NCBI RefSeq assembly: GCF_900129975.1
Contig: NZ_FSRG01000008.1
Coordinates: forward strand, 1 to 64,000
Source: Halodesulfovibrio marinisediminis DSM 17456
Lineage (GTDB): Bacteria > Desulfobacterota > Desulfovibrionia > Desulfovibrionales > Desulfovibrionaceae
Length of the DNA: 64,000 nt
Direction: 5' to 3'
Made by a program: the position numbers and the translations under genes
Notes under the pieces: model-generated
Databases searched by the model: none
Seen by the model: the letters and a program-made list of their open reading frames with translations, nothing else
What the model was told of the DNA's origin: nothing
In this document: one piece after another, positions 1-8,211 of the stretch
Numbering within the stretch: position 1 is the stretch's first letter
Layout: the number at the start of each line of letters is the position of its first letter

Positions 1-87
<87 letters not shown>

Positions 88-167
88 ATAATTCTGTATT
101 GTGACATCCACTACATCGTAGCAGATGACGCTAGCTGATCTCTAAATCAATCCGATTCGCTATTTAA

Positions 168-178
168 TTGTCAAAGAG
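168..178 (-). promoter_or_regulatory. boxA-like rRNA antitermination signal
   Basis: About 80 bases upstream of the 16S start the minus strand reads CTCTTTGACAA, close to the boxA consensus TGCTCTTTAACA bound by NusB/NusE in rRNA leaders. Position and sequence fit; function is inferred. Confidence 0.55.
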
Positions 179-226
179 TTTCAAAGTGACAACAAAAGAC
201 CAGTTGTCTTTCGAAGTGCGAAAAGC

Positions 227-255
227 GTTCTGCCTTATCCCGCTTCGAGAGTCAA
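227..255 (-). promoter_or_regulatory. rRNA promoter P2
   Basis: Minus strand TTGACT (250-255), 17-base spacer, CAGAAC (227-232), preceded by an A/T-rich UP-like stretch with AAGTTTTAAAAA. It has the same architecture as the promoter at 371-399, including the near-identical -10 hexamer, which supports both as a tandem rRNA promoter pair. Confidence 0.6.
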
Positions 256-370
256 CCTCTTTTTAAAACTTTTTTTTAAGAAGTTGTCTTTTTGTTTTGC
301 GTCGTTAGTTTGAAAATGAACAAGCTGTTCCGTTGCGACCCGTTTGGGCTGCTCCGTTGCAGCGAGAGAG

Positions 371-399
371 GTTCTATGCAAACCAGCCCTCTCCGTCAA
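371..399 (-). promoter_or_regulatory. rRNA promoter P1
   Basis: Minus strand TTGACG (394-399), exactly 17 bases, TAGAAC (371-376), preceded by an UP-like A/T tract containing AAGTTTTAAAAAC. It lies some 290 bases upstream of the 16S start, typical of rRNA P1 promoters. Confidence 0.65.
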
Positions 400-502
400 C
401 AAGTTTTTAAAACTTTTTGTGAAGTTTTAATCACACTAAAAATAATACACTGTTTTTACTGAATTAGATTGAGAATTTTTTTCGCCTTTTCTCTTTAAAA
501 AA

Positions 503-545
503 TCGAAAAAGCAGGATCTCGTTCCCGACATCCTGCTTTTTTCTG
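503..545 (-). terminator. Intrinsic terminator of trpB
   Basis: An inverted repeat AAAAAGCAGGAT / ATCCTGCTTTTT with a 12-base loop lies 15 bases after the trpB stop, flanked by T runs on both strands. It separates trpB from the downstream rRNA promoters on the same strand. Confidence 0.85.
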
Positions 546-560
546 TAATTTTGTAGCCTA

Positions 561-1784
561 TTACAGTTCAGGAACCATAATTTCGCCAGCAGAAACCATC
601 TCCTCAATCTGCGCAACGTCCTTATCACCACGTCCGGAAAGACATACAATCATGATCTGATCTTTTTCCATCTTCGGTGCAAGCTTCATTGCATGTGCAA
701 GAGCATGGGAAGATTCTATTGCCGGAATGATGCCTTCAGTACGGGAAAGCGCAAAGAATGCATCCATTGCTTCTTTATCACTGATGTATGCGTACTCTGC
801 GCGACCCGCATCCTTGAGGTATGCATGCTCAGGACCTACGCTTGGGTAATCAAGGCCAGCAGAGATAGAGTATACTTCTGCTGCTTCGCCATTCTCATCT
901 TTAAGCATGTAAGAATTAAAGCCGTGCATAATGCCCGGTTCACCAAGACTAAGAGAAGCAGCATGCTGACCGTACTCAAGCCCACGGCCTGCAGGCTCTA
1001 CACCAATAAGACGCACGCTTTCATCTTCAATAAAGTCTGCAAACATGCCGATTGCGTTTGAACCACCACCAACACAAGCGAGACAGCAATCTGGCAGACG
1101 ACCTTCTTGCTCAAGGATCTGCTGCTTTGCTTCTTTACTAATTACCTGCTGGAATTCACGAACGATGGTTGGGTACGGATGCGGTCCAACTGCGGAGCCA
1201 AGCAGGTAGAAGGTGTCTTCGGAAGAATTAACAAGCTCAGCAAGAGCTTCATCAACTGCTTCTTTAAGAGTGCGCTGACCACTGGTTGCAGCAACAACCT
1301 TAGCACCCATCATCTGCATACGAAATACGTTAAGCTTCTGGCGCTCAATATCTACTTCGCCCATGTAGATAGTACATTCCATGCCCATAAGAGCAGCAGT
1401 TGCCGCAGTTGCAACACCGTGCTGACCAGCACCGGTTTCAGCAATGATGCGCTTTTTGCCCATACGCTTTGCGAGAAGAATCTGACCGATAGTGTTATTT
1501 ACTTTGTGCGCGCCAAGATGGTTCAAATCTTCACGTTTAAGATAGATTTTTGCACCACCAAGCTTTTCGGTAAGGTTGGAACAGAGGTAAAGAGGAGTCT
1601 GACGGCCGGAGAACTGAGTTAAGTAGTAATTGTACTCTTTGATGAACTCAGGATCATTACGGTATTTTTCGAAAGCTGCTTCCAGCTCAGCAAGAACAGG
1701 CTTTAATGGTTCCGGAACATACTGTCCGCCGTACTCGCCAAAAAAACCCGCCGCTGTAACTTCGTTGTTCACTGCTGTAGACAT
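561..1784 (-). CDS. trpB: Tryptophan synthase beta chain
   Basis: Catalyses the PLP-dependent condensation of indole with L-serine to tryptophan, normally in an alpha2beta2 complex with TrpA in the cytoplasm. The 407-residue product has the usual TrpB1 length, the PLP lysine in HKVNN (K94), the catalytic glutamate in AETGAGQHG (about E116) and the phosphate-binding GGGSNA loop. The N-terminal [14 protein letters not shown] block is typical of the TrpA-interacting TrpB1 class. It stands alone: no other trp gene is adjacent, yet it has its own promoter, leader peptide and attenuator (1823-2009). The start at 1784 has a good GGAG Shine-Dalgarno. Whether another trpB exists in an operon elsewhere cannot be seen here. 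Confidence 0.96.
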   Translation of the reverse strand: MSTAVNNEVTAAGFFGEYGGQYVPEPLKPVLAELEAAFEKYRNDPEFIKEYNYYLTQFSGRQTPLYLCSNLTEKLGGAKIYLKREDLNHLGAHKVNNTIGQILLAKRMGKKRIIAETGAGQHGVATAATAALMGMECTIYMGEVDIERQKLNVFRMQMMGAKVVAATSGQRTLKEAVDEALAELVNSSEDTFYLLGSAVGPHPYPTIVREFQQVISKEAKQQILEQEGRLPDCCLACVGGGSNAIGMFADFIEDESVRLIGVEPAGRGLEYGQHAASLSLGEPGIMHGFNSYMLKDENGEAAEVYSISAGLDYPSVGPEHAYLKDAGRAEYAYISDKEAMDAFFALSRTEGIIPAIESSHALAHAMKLAPKMEKDQIMIVCLSGRGDKDVAQIEEMVSAGEIMVPEL

Positions 1785-1822
1785 AATGAGTCTCCTTAAT
1801 ATGTTACGGCAGTGCTTAGACC

Positions 1823-1860
1823 AAAAAAACCGCGGTCAGTTTGCACTACCGCGGTTTTAG
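1823..1860 (-). terminator. trp attenuator terminator
   Basis: On the minus strand AACCGCGGT and ACCGCGGTT form a 9-bp stem followed by seven T, between the leader peptide gene and trpB. The upstream segment CCGUGG just after the leader stop can pair with the 5' arm CCGCGG (one G-U), giving a competing antiterminator. The Trp-codon region GGCGC can pair with GCGCC to sequester it, so all four strands of a classical attenuator are present. Confidence 0.8.
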
Positions 1861-1910
1861 TAAGTTCTACGTAATTTTTTTACGCAGACAATAACAATCC
1901 ACGGCGCCTG

Positions 1911-1970
1911 TTACCAGCGCCACCACCAATTGCGAAGAGAAAGAATGGAGGAATTGTTAATTTTCTGCAT
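1911..1970 (-). CDS. trpL: trp operon leader peptide
   Basis: A 19-codon frame on the minus strand encodes MQKINNSSILSLRNWWWRW, with four Trp codons (three in a row) just before the stop. A terminator hairpin follows about 50 bases later and then trpB. This is the hallmark of ribosome-mediated trp attenuation: stalling at the Trp codons when charged tRNA-Trp is scarce favours the antiterminator. The start codon lacks a strong Shine-Dalgarno and may lie very near the transcript 5' end. Too short for homology; the call rests on the Trp codons and architecture. Confidence 0.85.
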   Translation of the reverse strand: MQKINNSSILSLRNWWWRW

Positions 1971-1977
1971 GTGTGAA

Positions 1978-2009
1978 CTGTAAATCTATAAGCTTTGTTG
2001 TGTCAACAA
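1978..2009 (-). promoter_or_regulatory. Putative trpL-trpB promoter with overlapping dyad
   Basis: Minus strand TTGACA (2001-2006), 17 bases, TTACAG (1978-1983). The -35 is embedded in a perfect inverted repeat TTGTTG-ACA-CAACAA (1995-2009), a possible operator. The -10 is weak and would place the transcription start at or next to the leader peptide ATG. The dyad does not match the enterobacterial TrpR box. Confidence 0.45.
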
Positions 2010-2033
2010 GTTTTGTTTTGAAAAGAAGCAACA

Positions 2034-3314
2034 CTAGCTGGAGCGTTTCAATAACAATAAGAGTGCGTTAAGCACCTGCTTCGTTCCACCTTGGTGATCC
2101 TGAAGCCAAGCGGCGAAACGCTTCTTCACTGTATCTGGCTTTGCAGATCGTTTAAGAATACGCATGATCTGATCGAAAACACCGTCCACGTCATCCATGG
2201 AATACACCATCTTTTCATCGATAACGCCAGCTGCCCACTGGAAATTATGATAGCTGGTGCCAATTACCGGGTTCTTGCCAGCCGCAAGCGGCTCAAGGAA
2301 ATTCTGACCACCAAGCGGTGCCAGGCTTCCACCAACAAACACAGCGCGAGCTAACTGATACGCATGGCCCAATTCACCGAACGCATCCCATAAAATAACG
2401 GTTCCCGGTGCTGGCGGCTCTGTAATTTTTGAACGAAGAACAAAAGGTTGGTTCGCCCCGTTCAGCATCATTTCCCACAGCCCTACACGTTCCATATGTC
2501 GTGGGAAAAGCGCAATGCTTGTTTTTGGACGTGCTTCTTTTAGACGGATAACAAGATCCAGAATATCGGACTCTTCTTCTTCACGAACAGAACCAAGAAC
2601 AACAAGCGGTGTATTTTTCTTAACAACCTTACCCACAAGCGGATTCTTGCCTGCCTTATGACCAACGGAAACACTGTCGAACTTAATATTGTTCATAGTA
2701 TACACACCTTGTTCGCCAAAAAGAGCCGAATATCTGCGGGCATCTTTGTCGGAAATGGCGTGAACCATAGTCGGTCGAATGCGTCGCCAGAACCCAATCG
2801 TAGCAAGGTATCCAGCAAGCGAACGCGGGTTCATGCGTCCATTGAAAACCACCACCGGAATATCCAGTACAGCACAGGCAGTCATAAGCCCCGGCCAAAG
2901 TTCTGTTTCAAGAAGAACCACAGTCTTAGGAGCTACCATTTCCACTGCACGTGTCATCAAGTGCGGCTGGTCATACGGGAAATAGTTTACGACAACATCA
3001 AGATAGCTTTTTTCTTTAGCAGCCCACTCTCTGGCTTTTTCCAACACTTCAATGCCCTGCTTAGTGCAGGATGTCAGAAGAATTGTCATCTGCTGATCAT
3101 CCGGCATTTCACGAAGCATCTGCCATGCAAGATATGCCTCGCCACCGGAGGCAGCCTGAATCCACACATGTGCCCGTTTTGACCAGCCGTACGGCACAAG
3201 CCGCTGGGAAAGTCCATGTTTCAAGCGTTTATTTCGATCAAGAACGGGGCGGGCGACACGCCATGCAGTTCCATAGGCTGCAAGCATCAAGTTGTGCGAG
3301 AATCCAAGGCTCAT
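2034..3314 (-). CDS. waaA: 3-deoxy-D-manno-octulosonic acid (Kdo) transferase
   Basis: Membrane-associated GT-B glycosyltransferase that adds Kdo from CMP-Kdo to lipid IVA in lipopolysaccharide core synthesis at the inner face of the inner membrane. The 426-residue protein has the WaaA catalytic glutamate in the SGGEA segment (about E59), a Rossmann-type N-half, and the C-terminal nucleotide-sugar signature GGQNFLEPLAAG with the preceding VFVGGS strand. Length is normal for WaaA/KdtA. It lies downstream of ddl on the same strand but 139 bases away, separated by a long inverted repeat (3378-3445), so it may be a separate transcript. No terminator was seen between its stop and the trpL promoter. 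Confidence 0.93.
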   Translation of the reverse strand: MSLGFSHNLMLAAYGTAWRVARPVLDRNKRLKHGLSQRLVPYGWSKRAHVWIQAASGGEAYLAWQMLREMPDDQQMTILLTSCTKQGIEVLEKAREWAAKEKSYLDVVVNYFPYDQPHLMTRAVEMVAPKTVVLLETELWPGLMTACAVLDIPVVVFNGRMNPRSLAGYLATIGFWRRIRPTMVHAISDKDARRYSALFGEQGVYTMNNIKFDSVSVGHKAGKNPLVGKVVKKNTPLVVLGSVREEEESDILDLVIRLKEARPKTSIALFPRHMERVGLWEMMLNGANQPFVLRSKITEPPAPGTVILWDAFGELGHAYQLARAVFVGGSLAPLGGQNFLEPLAAGKNPVIGTSYHNFQWAAGVIDEKMVYSMDDVDGVFDQIMRILKRSAKPDTVKKRFAAWLQDHQGGTKQVLNALLLLLKRSS

Positions 3315-3377
3315 AAAAGCATCCTAAGTTTGAGAGTGAGTCCGCTAACAAATCCTTCAAGCAAATACGATATACAG

Positions 3378-3445
3378 ATGCACTACACGCTTCGAGACCG
3401 TATTTCCAATACTGAAAATACGGCTTCCAAAGCAATGTAGTGCAT
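3378..3445. repeat. Long imperfect inverted repeat between ddl and waaA
   Basis: Outer arms ATGCACTACA (3378-3387) and TGTAGTGCAT (3436-3445), a minor GCTT/AAGC pair, and inner arms CCGTATTT (3398-3405) and AAATACGG (3416-3423) nest about one centre. There is no T run, so it is not an ordinary terminator. It lies in the 139-base gap and would fold in RNA from either strand. Confidence 0.7.
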
Positions 3446-3453
3446 TATGTTTG

Positions 3454-4365
3454 CTAGTTATCTTCGGCTAAACCGAGTTGAATCAATCTTGCAATAAGCT
3501 CGTCAAAAGAAATTCCAACCGCTTCAGCTTCCTGAGGAAGCAAGCTGGTAGAAGTCATACCCGGAAGGGTGTTTACTTCCAGCAAGTGCAGGCTACCATC
3601 TGGTGAGTAAATAAAATCAGCGCGACTATACCCACTAAGTCCAAGAACTTTGTGAGCCTTAAGTGCAAAATATTTTACCTGAGCGGTAATGGTTTCCGGC
3701 AATGGGGCCGGACAAACTTCACGCGCTCCACCTGGACGGTACTTTGCCTCATAATCAAAGAAAATAGAGCCATCAGCCGGTTCAATAAGAACAGGAGGCA
3801 ACGCTTCATTACCAAGCACACCACAGGTTACTTCGACACCTTCAATCAACGGCTCAACAATAAGCTCACTTTCTGTAGCAAACAAAGAATCCAGAGCATC
3901 TTGAAGCTCATTCTCATTTGCTACACGGGAAAGCCCTAAGCTGGAACCACCAGTGTTTGACTTGATAAAAATAGGATAAGAAAATTTAGGGCGCCAATCT
4001 TTTGAAGGACGCTTAGCCAAAAACTCCCACTCAGGGGTCGGGAGAGCATTATCAAGAAAAACCTGTTTAGATACTGACTTGTTCAATGCTATGAAAGAGC
4101 CTACAGCACGGCTCCCCTGAAATGGGCAGCCTACAGATTCCAGCAGTGCCTGCACCATGCCGTCCTCACCTGGAGAACCATGCAGGTTGATAAATGCGAA
4201 ATCATGATCCCTTGCAGCGGTAAGCAAGCCGTCCAAGGAATTTTGCGGATCAAAAAAAGTTACGGAATGTCCAAGGCGCATCAGCGCAAGATGGATGCCT
4301 TTTGCACCGTTCAGCGAAACTTCACGTTCGCTAGACCATCCGCCCGCTATCAAAAGAATATTCAT
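3454..4365 (-). CDS. ddl: D-alanine--D-alanine ligase
   Basis: ATP-grasp enzyme joining two D-alanines for the peptidoglycan precursor pentapeptide. The 303-residue length is standard for DdlB-type enzymes. Recognisable parts are the N-terminal GGWSSEREVSLNG block with the substrate-binding Glu/Ser, INLHGSPGEDG, the ATP-grasp core with IKSNTGGSSLGLSRV, EVTCGVLGNE, and the C-terminal metal-binding LLEVNTLPGMTSTSLLPQEA. The gene starts inside the 3' end of the HD-domain gene (35-base overlap), so the two are probably translationally coupled. No other cell-wall gene is adjacent. Confidence 0.95.
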   Translation of the reverse strand: MNILLIAGGWSSEREVSLNGAKGIHLALMRLGHSVTFFDPQNSLDGLLTAARDHDFAFINLHGSPGEDGMVQALLESVGCPFQGSRAVGSFIALNKSVSKQVFLDNALPTPEWEFLAKRPSKDWRPKFSYPIFIKSNTGGSSLGLSRVANENELQDALDSLFATESELIVEPLIEGVEVTCGVLGNEALPPVLIEPADGSIFFDYEAKYRPGGAREVCPAPLPETITAQVKYFALKAHKVLGLSGYSRADFIYSPDGSLHLLEVNTLPGMTSTSLLPQEAEAVGISFDELIARLIQLGLAEDN

Positions 4366-4969
4366 GTAGTGAAATTCCTAATTGTTCGGAAAAGGCCTGC
4401 TCAATTTCTTCTGCAAGTACCTTTGCCTTCATTATATTAGCAATAATCTTGTCAGTTTTTCCATAACGTACGACAAGATCCTCAAAGCGTTCATTAAGCG
4501 AGACTACATTATCGTGCTTCACTCGCTTATCAGCGTAGATAATCGCCAACGGCAAAAAACACAATTCTGAATCAACAGGCCACTCCCAATGCACATGATG
4601 CAGCACACCTTGAGCAACATAAGGATTACCTGTTTCAGACAAAACTATTGAACCGCCTAGCCATGCATGATCGCCACCGAACTCGATAGTGTAGGCTTTT
4701 GCGATATCATGCAGAAGTGCGCTTGAAGTAATGCTTTCTACACAAACATTCAGTCCTCGCTGCACACCAAGCTCAGCCAAGGTCGTCGCAACATGCGCCA
4801 CCTGTTCACTATGCGCCCGAATATGGTCGGGCATGTTATATTTGTCCCACAAAGCCTTGCAATCAGCTCTTGTCGGGATGTGCCACTTCGGATTCACAGG
4901 AAAACGATGAAAAGGAAGAGCTACGCTAAATGCGCGTTGTTTATGTTGAGAATCTGACTGTGACCGCAT
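4331..4969 (-). CDS. HD-domain metal-dependent phosphohydrolase
   Basis: A 212-residue protein with a predicted HD fold from about residue 45: H53 in IRAHS, the H87-D88 pair in LLHDIAKAY, H101 in GGDHAW, and a late VLHHVHWEW helix. These are the ligands expected of the HD/HDIG superfamily, whose members hydrolyse phosphomonoesters, often nucleotides. The exact substrate is not evident. It starts 212 bases from, and divergent to, hypD, and overlaps ddl downstream, suggesting one transcript HD-ddl. The first 25 residues are variable and the true start could be further in. Confidence 0.8.
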   Translation of the reverse strand: MRSQSDSQHKQRAFSVALPFHRFPVNPKWHIPTRADCKALWDKYNMPDHIRAHSEQVAHVATTLAELGVQRGLNVCVESITSSALLHDIAKAYTIEFGGDHAWLGGSIVLSETGNPYVAQGVLHHVHWEWPVDSELCFLPLAIIYADKRVKHDNVVSLNERFEDLVVRYGKTDKIIANIMKAKVLAEEIEQAFSEQLGISLHEYSFDSGRMV

Positions 4970-5087
4970 AAAAAACCTCTATGTATCCGGCAAGATAATT
5001 TCAAAAACAAACCGGCTTTCAGCTTTTTGTAGCAAGTGGGTGCAAAAAAAGCAAAGAGAGGTTCTGGCACCCACTTTTTCCACCCCG

Positions 5088-5116
5088 TTGACACCATTAA
5101 ACTGAAAGCGTAGCAG
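5088..5116 (+). promoter_or_regulatory. Putative hypDE promoter
   Basis: TTGACA (5088-5093), 17 bases, TAGCAG (5111-5116), some 65 bases upstream of the hypD start. The -35 is perfect and the -10 moderate. Confidence 0.5.
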
Positions 5117-5181
5117 TATTCAGTGTGCGGATACCCTGCCGCGTCTATCCCTATGCTCAACATATATTAAGGAAGTGCACA

Positions 5182-6273
5182 ATGAATGTATCTGATTCCT
5201 TTAAAGATCCAGAATTATGTAAAAAACTTCTGGAACAACTGCATAATGAACTCGATGCTCCACTTCGTTTTATGGAAGTCTGCGGCACGCATACTGTAGC
5301 TATTTTCCAGAGCGGACTACGCCCACTGCTACCAAAAGAGATTGTACACCTTTCCGGTCCCGGTTGTCCTGTATGTGTAACACACGAGAGTGAAGTTGCA
5401 GCCTTCCTCGACCTCGCAGGAAAAGACGGCGTTATCCTCGCGACCTTCGGTGACCTTATGCGCGTACCTGGACCGAAAGGCCGCAACCTGAAACTTGCTA
5501 AAGCAGAAGGTGCCCGCATTGAAATCGTCTACTCTCCGCTGGACGCACTCAAGCTTGCTCAAGACAACCCGAACGACACAGTCGTATTCCTCGGCGTCGG
5601 GTTCGAAACAACAGCACCAACAATCGCTGCTTCCATTCAGATGGCGAAGCAGCAGAACATTACAAATTTCAAGGTGCTTTCATTCCACAAACTGGTTCCG
5701 CCAGCACTCAAAGTACTGCTTGAAGATCCAGAATGCGCAGTAGACGCGTTCCTCTTACCAGGACACGTGTCCACCATACTCGGAATAGAACCATATCAAT
5801 TTGTGGCAGAAAGATACAACACACCGGGTGTCATCACCGGATTTGATCCTGTAGATATTCTTGAATCTCTGCTCATCATGGTGGAACAGCGCAAAAAAGG
5901 TAAAGCATCTATTGTTAACCAGTACAAACGGGCGGTATCAGACTCCGGTAATGCCAAAGCACGCGAAATTATGTTCTCTGTGTTCGATATAGCAGAAGCA
6001 CAATGGCGCGGTGTAGGCACTATTCCAGAAAGCGGACTTATTATCAAAAATGAGTACGAAGAATTTGACGCACTGAAAGCGCTGGACATTACACTGACCG
6101 AGGTACCGCAAACCCCGGGCTGTAAGTGCGGTGAGGTGCTTAAAGGGAAAATGCAGCCAAACGACTGCCCTCTGTTCGCTAAGGCATGCACCCCAGCAAA
6201 ACCGGTAGGTCCTTGCATGGTTTCCACAGAAGGCAGCTGTGCAGCATACTTCAAATATCAGGTGACAGCATAA
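5182..6273 (+). CDS. hypD: [NiFe]-hydrogenase maturation protein HypD
   Basis: Iron-sulfur scaffold which, with HypC, assembles the Fe(CN)2CO unit of [NiFe] hydrogenases; cyanide comes from HypE/HypF. The 363-residue product shows MEVCGTHT (C34), SGPGCPVCVT (C62, C65), the GVGFETTAP motif and the C-terminal cysteine-rich PGCKCGE...CPLF...C...C region that ligates the 4Fe-4S cluster. The chosen ATG follows an AAGGAAG ribosome site by 7 bases; an in-frame upstream start at 5125 lacks one. hypE follows after 2 bases, so the two are co-translated. hypA, B, C and F are not in the window. Confidence 0.96.
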   Translation: MNVSDSFKDPELCKKLLEQLHNELDAPLRFMEVCGTHTVAIFQSGLRPLLPKEIVHLSGPGCPVCVTHESEVAAFLDLAGKDGVILATFGDLMRVPGPKGRNLKLAKAEGARIEIVYSPLDALKLAQDNPNDTVVFLGVGFETTAPTIAASIQMAKQQNITNFKVLSFHKLVPPALKVLLEDPECAVDAFLLPGHVSTILGIEPYQFVAERYNTPGVITGFDPVDILESLLIMVEQRKKGKASIVNQYKRAVSDSGNAKAREIMFSVFDIAEAQWRGVGTIPESGLIIKNEYEEFDALKALDITLTEVPQTPGCKCGEVLKGKMQPNDCPLFAKACTPAKPVGPCMVSTEGSCAAYFKYQVTA

Positions 6274-6275
6274 TT

Positions 6276-7298
6276 ATGAGCGAAACAACACTTCTTCTCG
6301 ACCACGGAAGCGGGGGCATGGCCTCCAACCGTCTCATTGGCGATCTCTTTTTCAAGCATTTCGGCAACCCGATTCTTAATGAAATGAACGATGCTGCCCT
6401 GCTCAACATCACCGGTCCTATCACCATGAGTACCGACAGCTACACCGTCGACCCGATTTTCTTCCCCGGCGGCAACATTGGTACTCTTGCAGTACACGGA
6501 ACCGTTAACGACGTCGCCATGCTTGGCGCTAAACCACGCTACATTTCCTGCGGCTTCATCATTGAAGAAGGGCTTGAAATGAGCACTCTGGAAAAAATCG
6601 TTATCGAAATGGCTCAGGCCGCTAGAGAAGCAGACGTACTCATCGTTACCGGTGACACAAAAGTAGTACCGCGTGGCTGCGTTGACAAAATTTTTATCAA
6701 CACCACTGGCATCGGTGAGCTTATTCTTTCAGAAGCAACCTCCGGCGCACACGCCAAACCAGGTGACGCCATCCTTGTTTCCGGAACCATGGGCGACCAT
6801 GGTCTCACAGTCCTTTCAAACCGTGAAGGACTAAACTTTGCCACTGACGTACAAAGCGACTCTGCGCCGCTCAACCACATTATTGAAGCGCTTATCAACG
6901 AGATTGGTGACATTCACGTTCTCCGCGATCCGACCCGTGGCGGTCTTGCCACCACACTCAACGAGATCGCAGGACAGTCCAATGTCACTATCAATCTCAA
7001 AGAAAGCCAAGTTCCCGTCCGCGAATCCGTTCGCAACGGCTGCTCTTTCCTCGGTCTTGACCCGTTCTACCTCGCAAACGAAGGAAAGCTCATCTGCATT
7101 CTTCCTCAGGAAAAAGCAGAAGCCGCTTTAACCCTCATGCGATCCATGAAGTACGGCGAAGATGCAGTGCAGGTTGGTTCCGTGCTTGATCCAAATGATT
7201 CACCAGGCAAAGCCGGACAGGTTGTGCTCGAAACACCACTCGGCGGGCATCGTCTGCTCAACATGCTTGAAGGTGAACAGCTGCCGCGTATTTGCTAA
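6276..7298 (+). CDS. hypE: [NiFe]-hydrogenase maturation protein HypE (carbamoyl dehydratase)
   Basis: Dehydrates a carbamoyl group on its C-terminal cysteine to a thiocyanate, the cyanide source for the hydrogenase active site. The 340-residue product has the PurM/AIR-synthase fold signatures DHGSGG near the N-terminus, STDSYTVDP, GTVNDVAMLGA, and ends in PRIC, the invariant modified cysteine. Starts 2 bases after hypD. Followed by a dispersed repeat element and a bidirectional terminator. Confidence 0.96.
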   Translation: MSETTLLLDHGSGGMASNRLIGDLFFKHFGNPILNEMNDAALLNITGPITMSTDSYTVDPIFFPGGNIGTLAVHGTVNDVAMLGAKPRYISCGFIIEEGLEMSTLEKIVIEMAQAAREADVLIVTGDTKVVPRGCVDKIFINTTGIGELILSEATSGAHAKPGDAILVSGTMGDHGLTVLSNREGLNFATDVQSDSAPLNHIIEALINEIGDIHVLRDPTRGGLATTLNEIAGQSNVTINLKESQVPVRESVRNGCSFLGLDPFYLANEGKLICILPQEKAEAALTLMRSMKYGEDAVQVGSVLDPNDSPGKAGQVVLETPLGGHRLLNMLEGEQLPRIC

Positions 7299-7312
7299 AA
7301 AGTTTTTTGTTA

Positions 7313-7448
7313 GCCTTCGGCGGGGCTTGCCTCCGGCGGCTTAAGAACCCTTTTGAAAAAGGGCTTCTTAAGAATCTCCTAAAACTTTTAACCGCGAAAC
7401 GATCATGTTATTTTCATAATCTCGCGGGTTACGCTCCACTACCTTTCA
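7313..7448 (+). repeat. Dispersed intergenic repeat, family A, copy 1
   Basis: Seventy bases (7321-7390) are identical to 51174-51243, and similarity extends over about 140 bases on both sides. The core holds a near-perfect palindrome, CTTAAGAA/TTCTTAAG around CCCTTTT/AAAAGGG. A second dyad follows, CGCGA...TCGCG here and CGCGAGAT/ATCTCGCG in copy 2. In both copies the element follows a plus-strand gene and precedes an intrinsic terminator. Confidence 0.85.
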
Positions 7449-7460
7449 ATAAAATATAAA

Positions 7461-7497
7461 AAGGGCTGTCCTACTTATGTTGGACAGCCCTTATATT
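7461..7497. terminator. Bidirectional terminator between hypE and ung
   Basis: AAGGGCTGTCC (7461-7471) and GGACAGCCCTT (7482-7492) form an 11-bp stem followed by an A/T-rich tail, between convergent hypE and ung. Confidence 0.8.
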
Positions 7498-7535
7498 ATT
7501 CACGCCAAGAGCATTAAGCCGCCGGAGCCAATAGA

Positions 7536-8192
7536 CTACCACTCAATCTCAGATTGACCATGCTCCCGCAGCCAATCGTTGGTCAAAATGAAATGATTAC
7601 AACCAAAGAAGCCACGCGATGCGGAAAGCGGCGATGGATGCACAGCTTCAAGGATGCAGTGATCATTGTCAGCAATGAGCGGTCGCTTGTCCTGAGCATG
7701 TTTTCCCCAAAGGAGAAATACAAGATTTTTGCGCTTACGACTTATCGCCTTAATAATATCATCAGTAACTGCGTTCCAACCAAGCTTTGCGTGCGATGCT
7801 GCTTTTCCCTCTTGCACTGTGAGCGTTGCGTTTAGAAGAAGTACGCCTTGCTTCGCCCAACGGGTAAGATCTGTTGAAACGTCACGCTTGATACCACCAT
7901 GAAACTCTGCATCTATTTCTTTAAAGATATTCCGGAGAGACGGCGGAAACTTTGCACCTTCAGGTACAGAGAAAGACAACCCGTGTGCTTGGCCAGCACC
8001 GTGATATGGATCTTGACCGAGGATGACAACTCGCACGTCATCAAACGGCACAACCTGTAACGCTGCAAAGACTTGCTCTTCCGGTGGAAAAACTGTGGTT
8101 GTCTCCCGCAGTCCTGCTATTTTTTGCAAAATCCGCTCATGCCTGCCCTCGTTAAAATACGGTACAGCTTCACACCAATCTTGCGGGATCAT
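7536..8192 (-). CDS. ung: Uracil-DNA glycosylase
   Basis: Family 1 UDG that removes uracil from DNA to begin base excision repair. With the start at 8192 the product is 218 residues, the normal Ung length. It contains the water-activating GQDPYH motif (59-64, D61), LLLNATLTV, LLWGKHAQ and the DNA-intercalating HPSPLSA loop. The start follows an AGAGGAG ribosome site; a longer in-frame reading upstream to 8369 would translate through a dispersed repeat and a hairpin and is rejected. Its leader contains an intrinsic terminator-like hairpin (8212-8243) just 20 bases before the ATG. Confidence 0.95.
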   Translation of the reverse strand: MIPQDWCEAVPYFNEGRHERILQKIAGLRETTTVFPPEEQVFAALQVVPFDDVRVVILGQDPYHGAGQAHGLSFSVPEGAKFPPSLRNIFKEIDAEFHGGIKRDVSTDLTRWAKQGVLLLNATLTVQEGKAASHAKLGWNAVTDDIIKAISRKRKNLVFLLWGKHAQDKRPLIADNDHCILEAVHPSPLSASRGFFGCNHFILTNDWLREHGQSEIEW

Positions 8193-8211
8193 GGATTTCT
8201 CCTCTCGTCTA

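Noticed and set aside
5073-5092. TGGCAC near hypD as a sigma-54 promoter
   Set aside because: No GC at the -12 position at the required distance; a sigma-70 pair overlaps instead.
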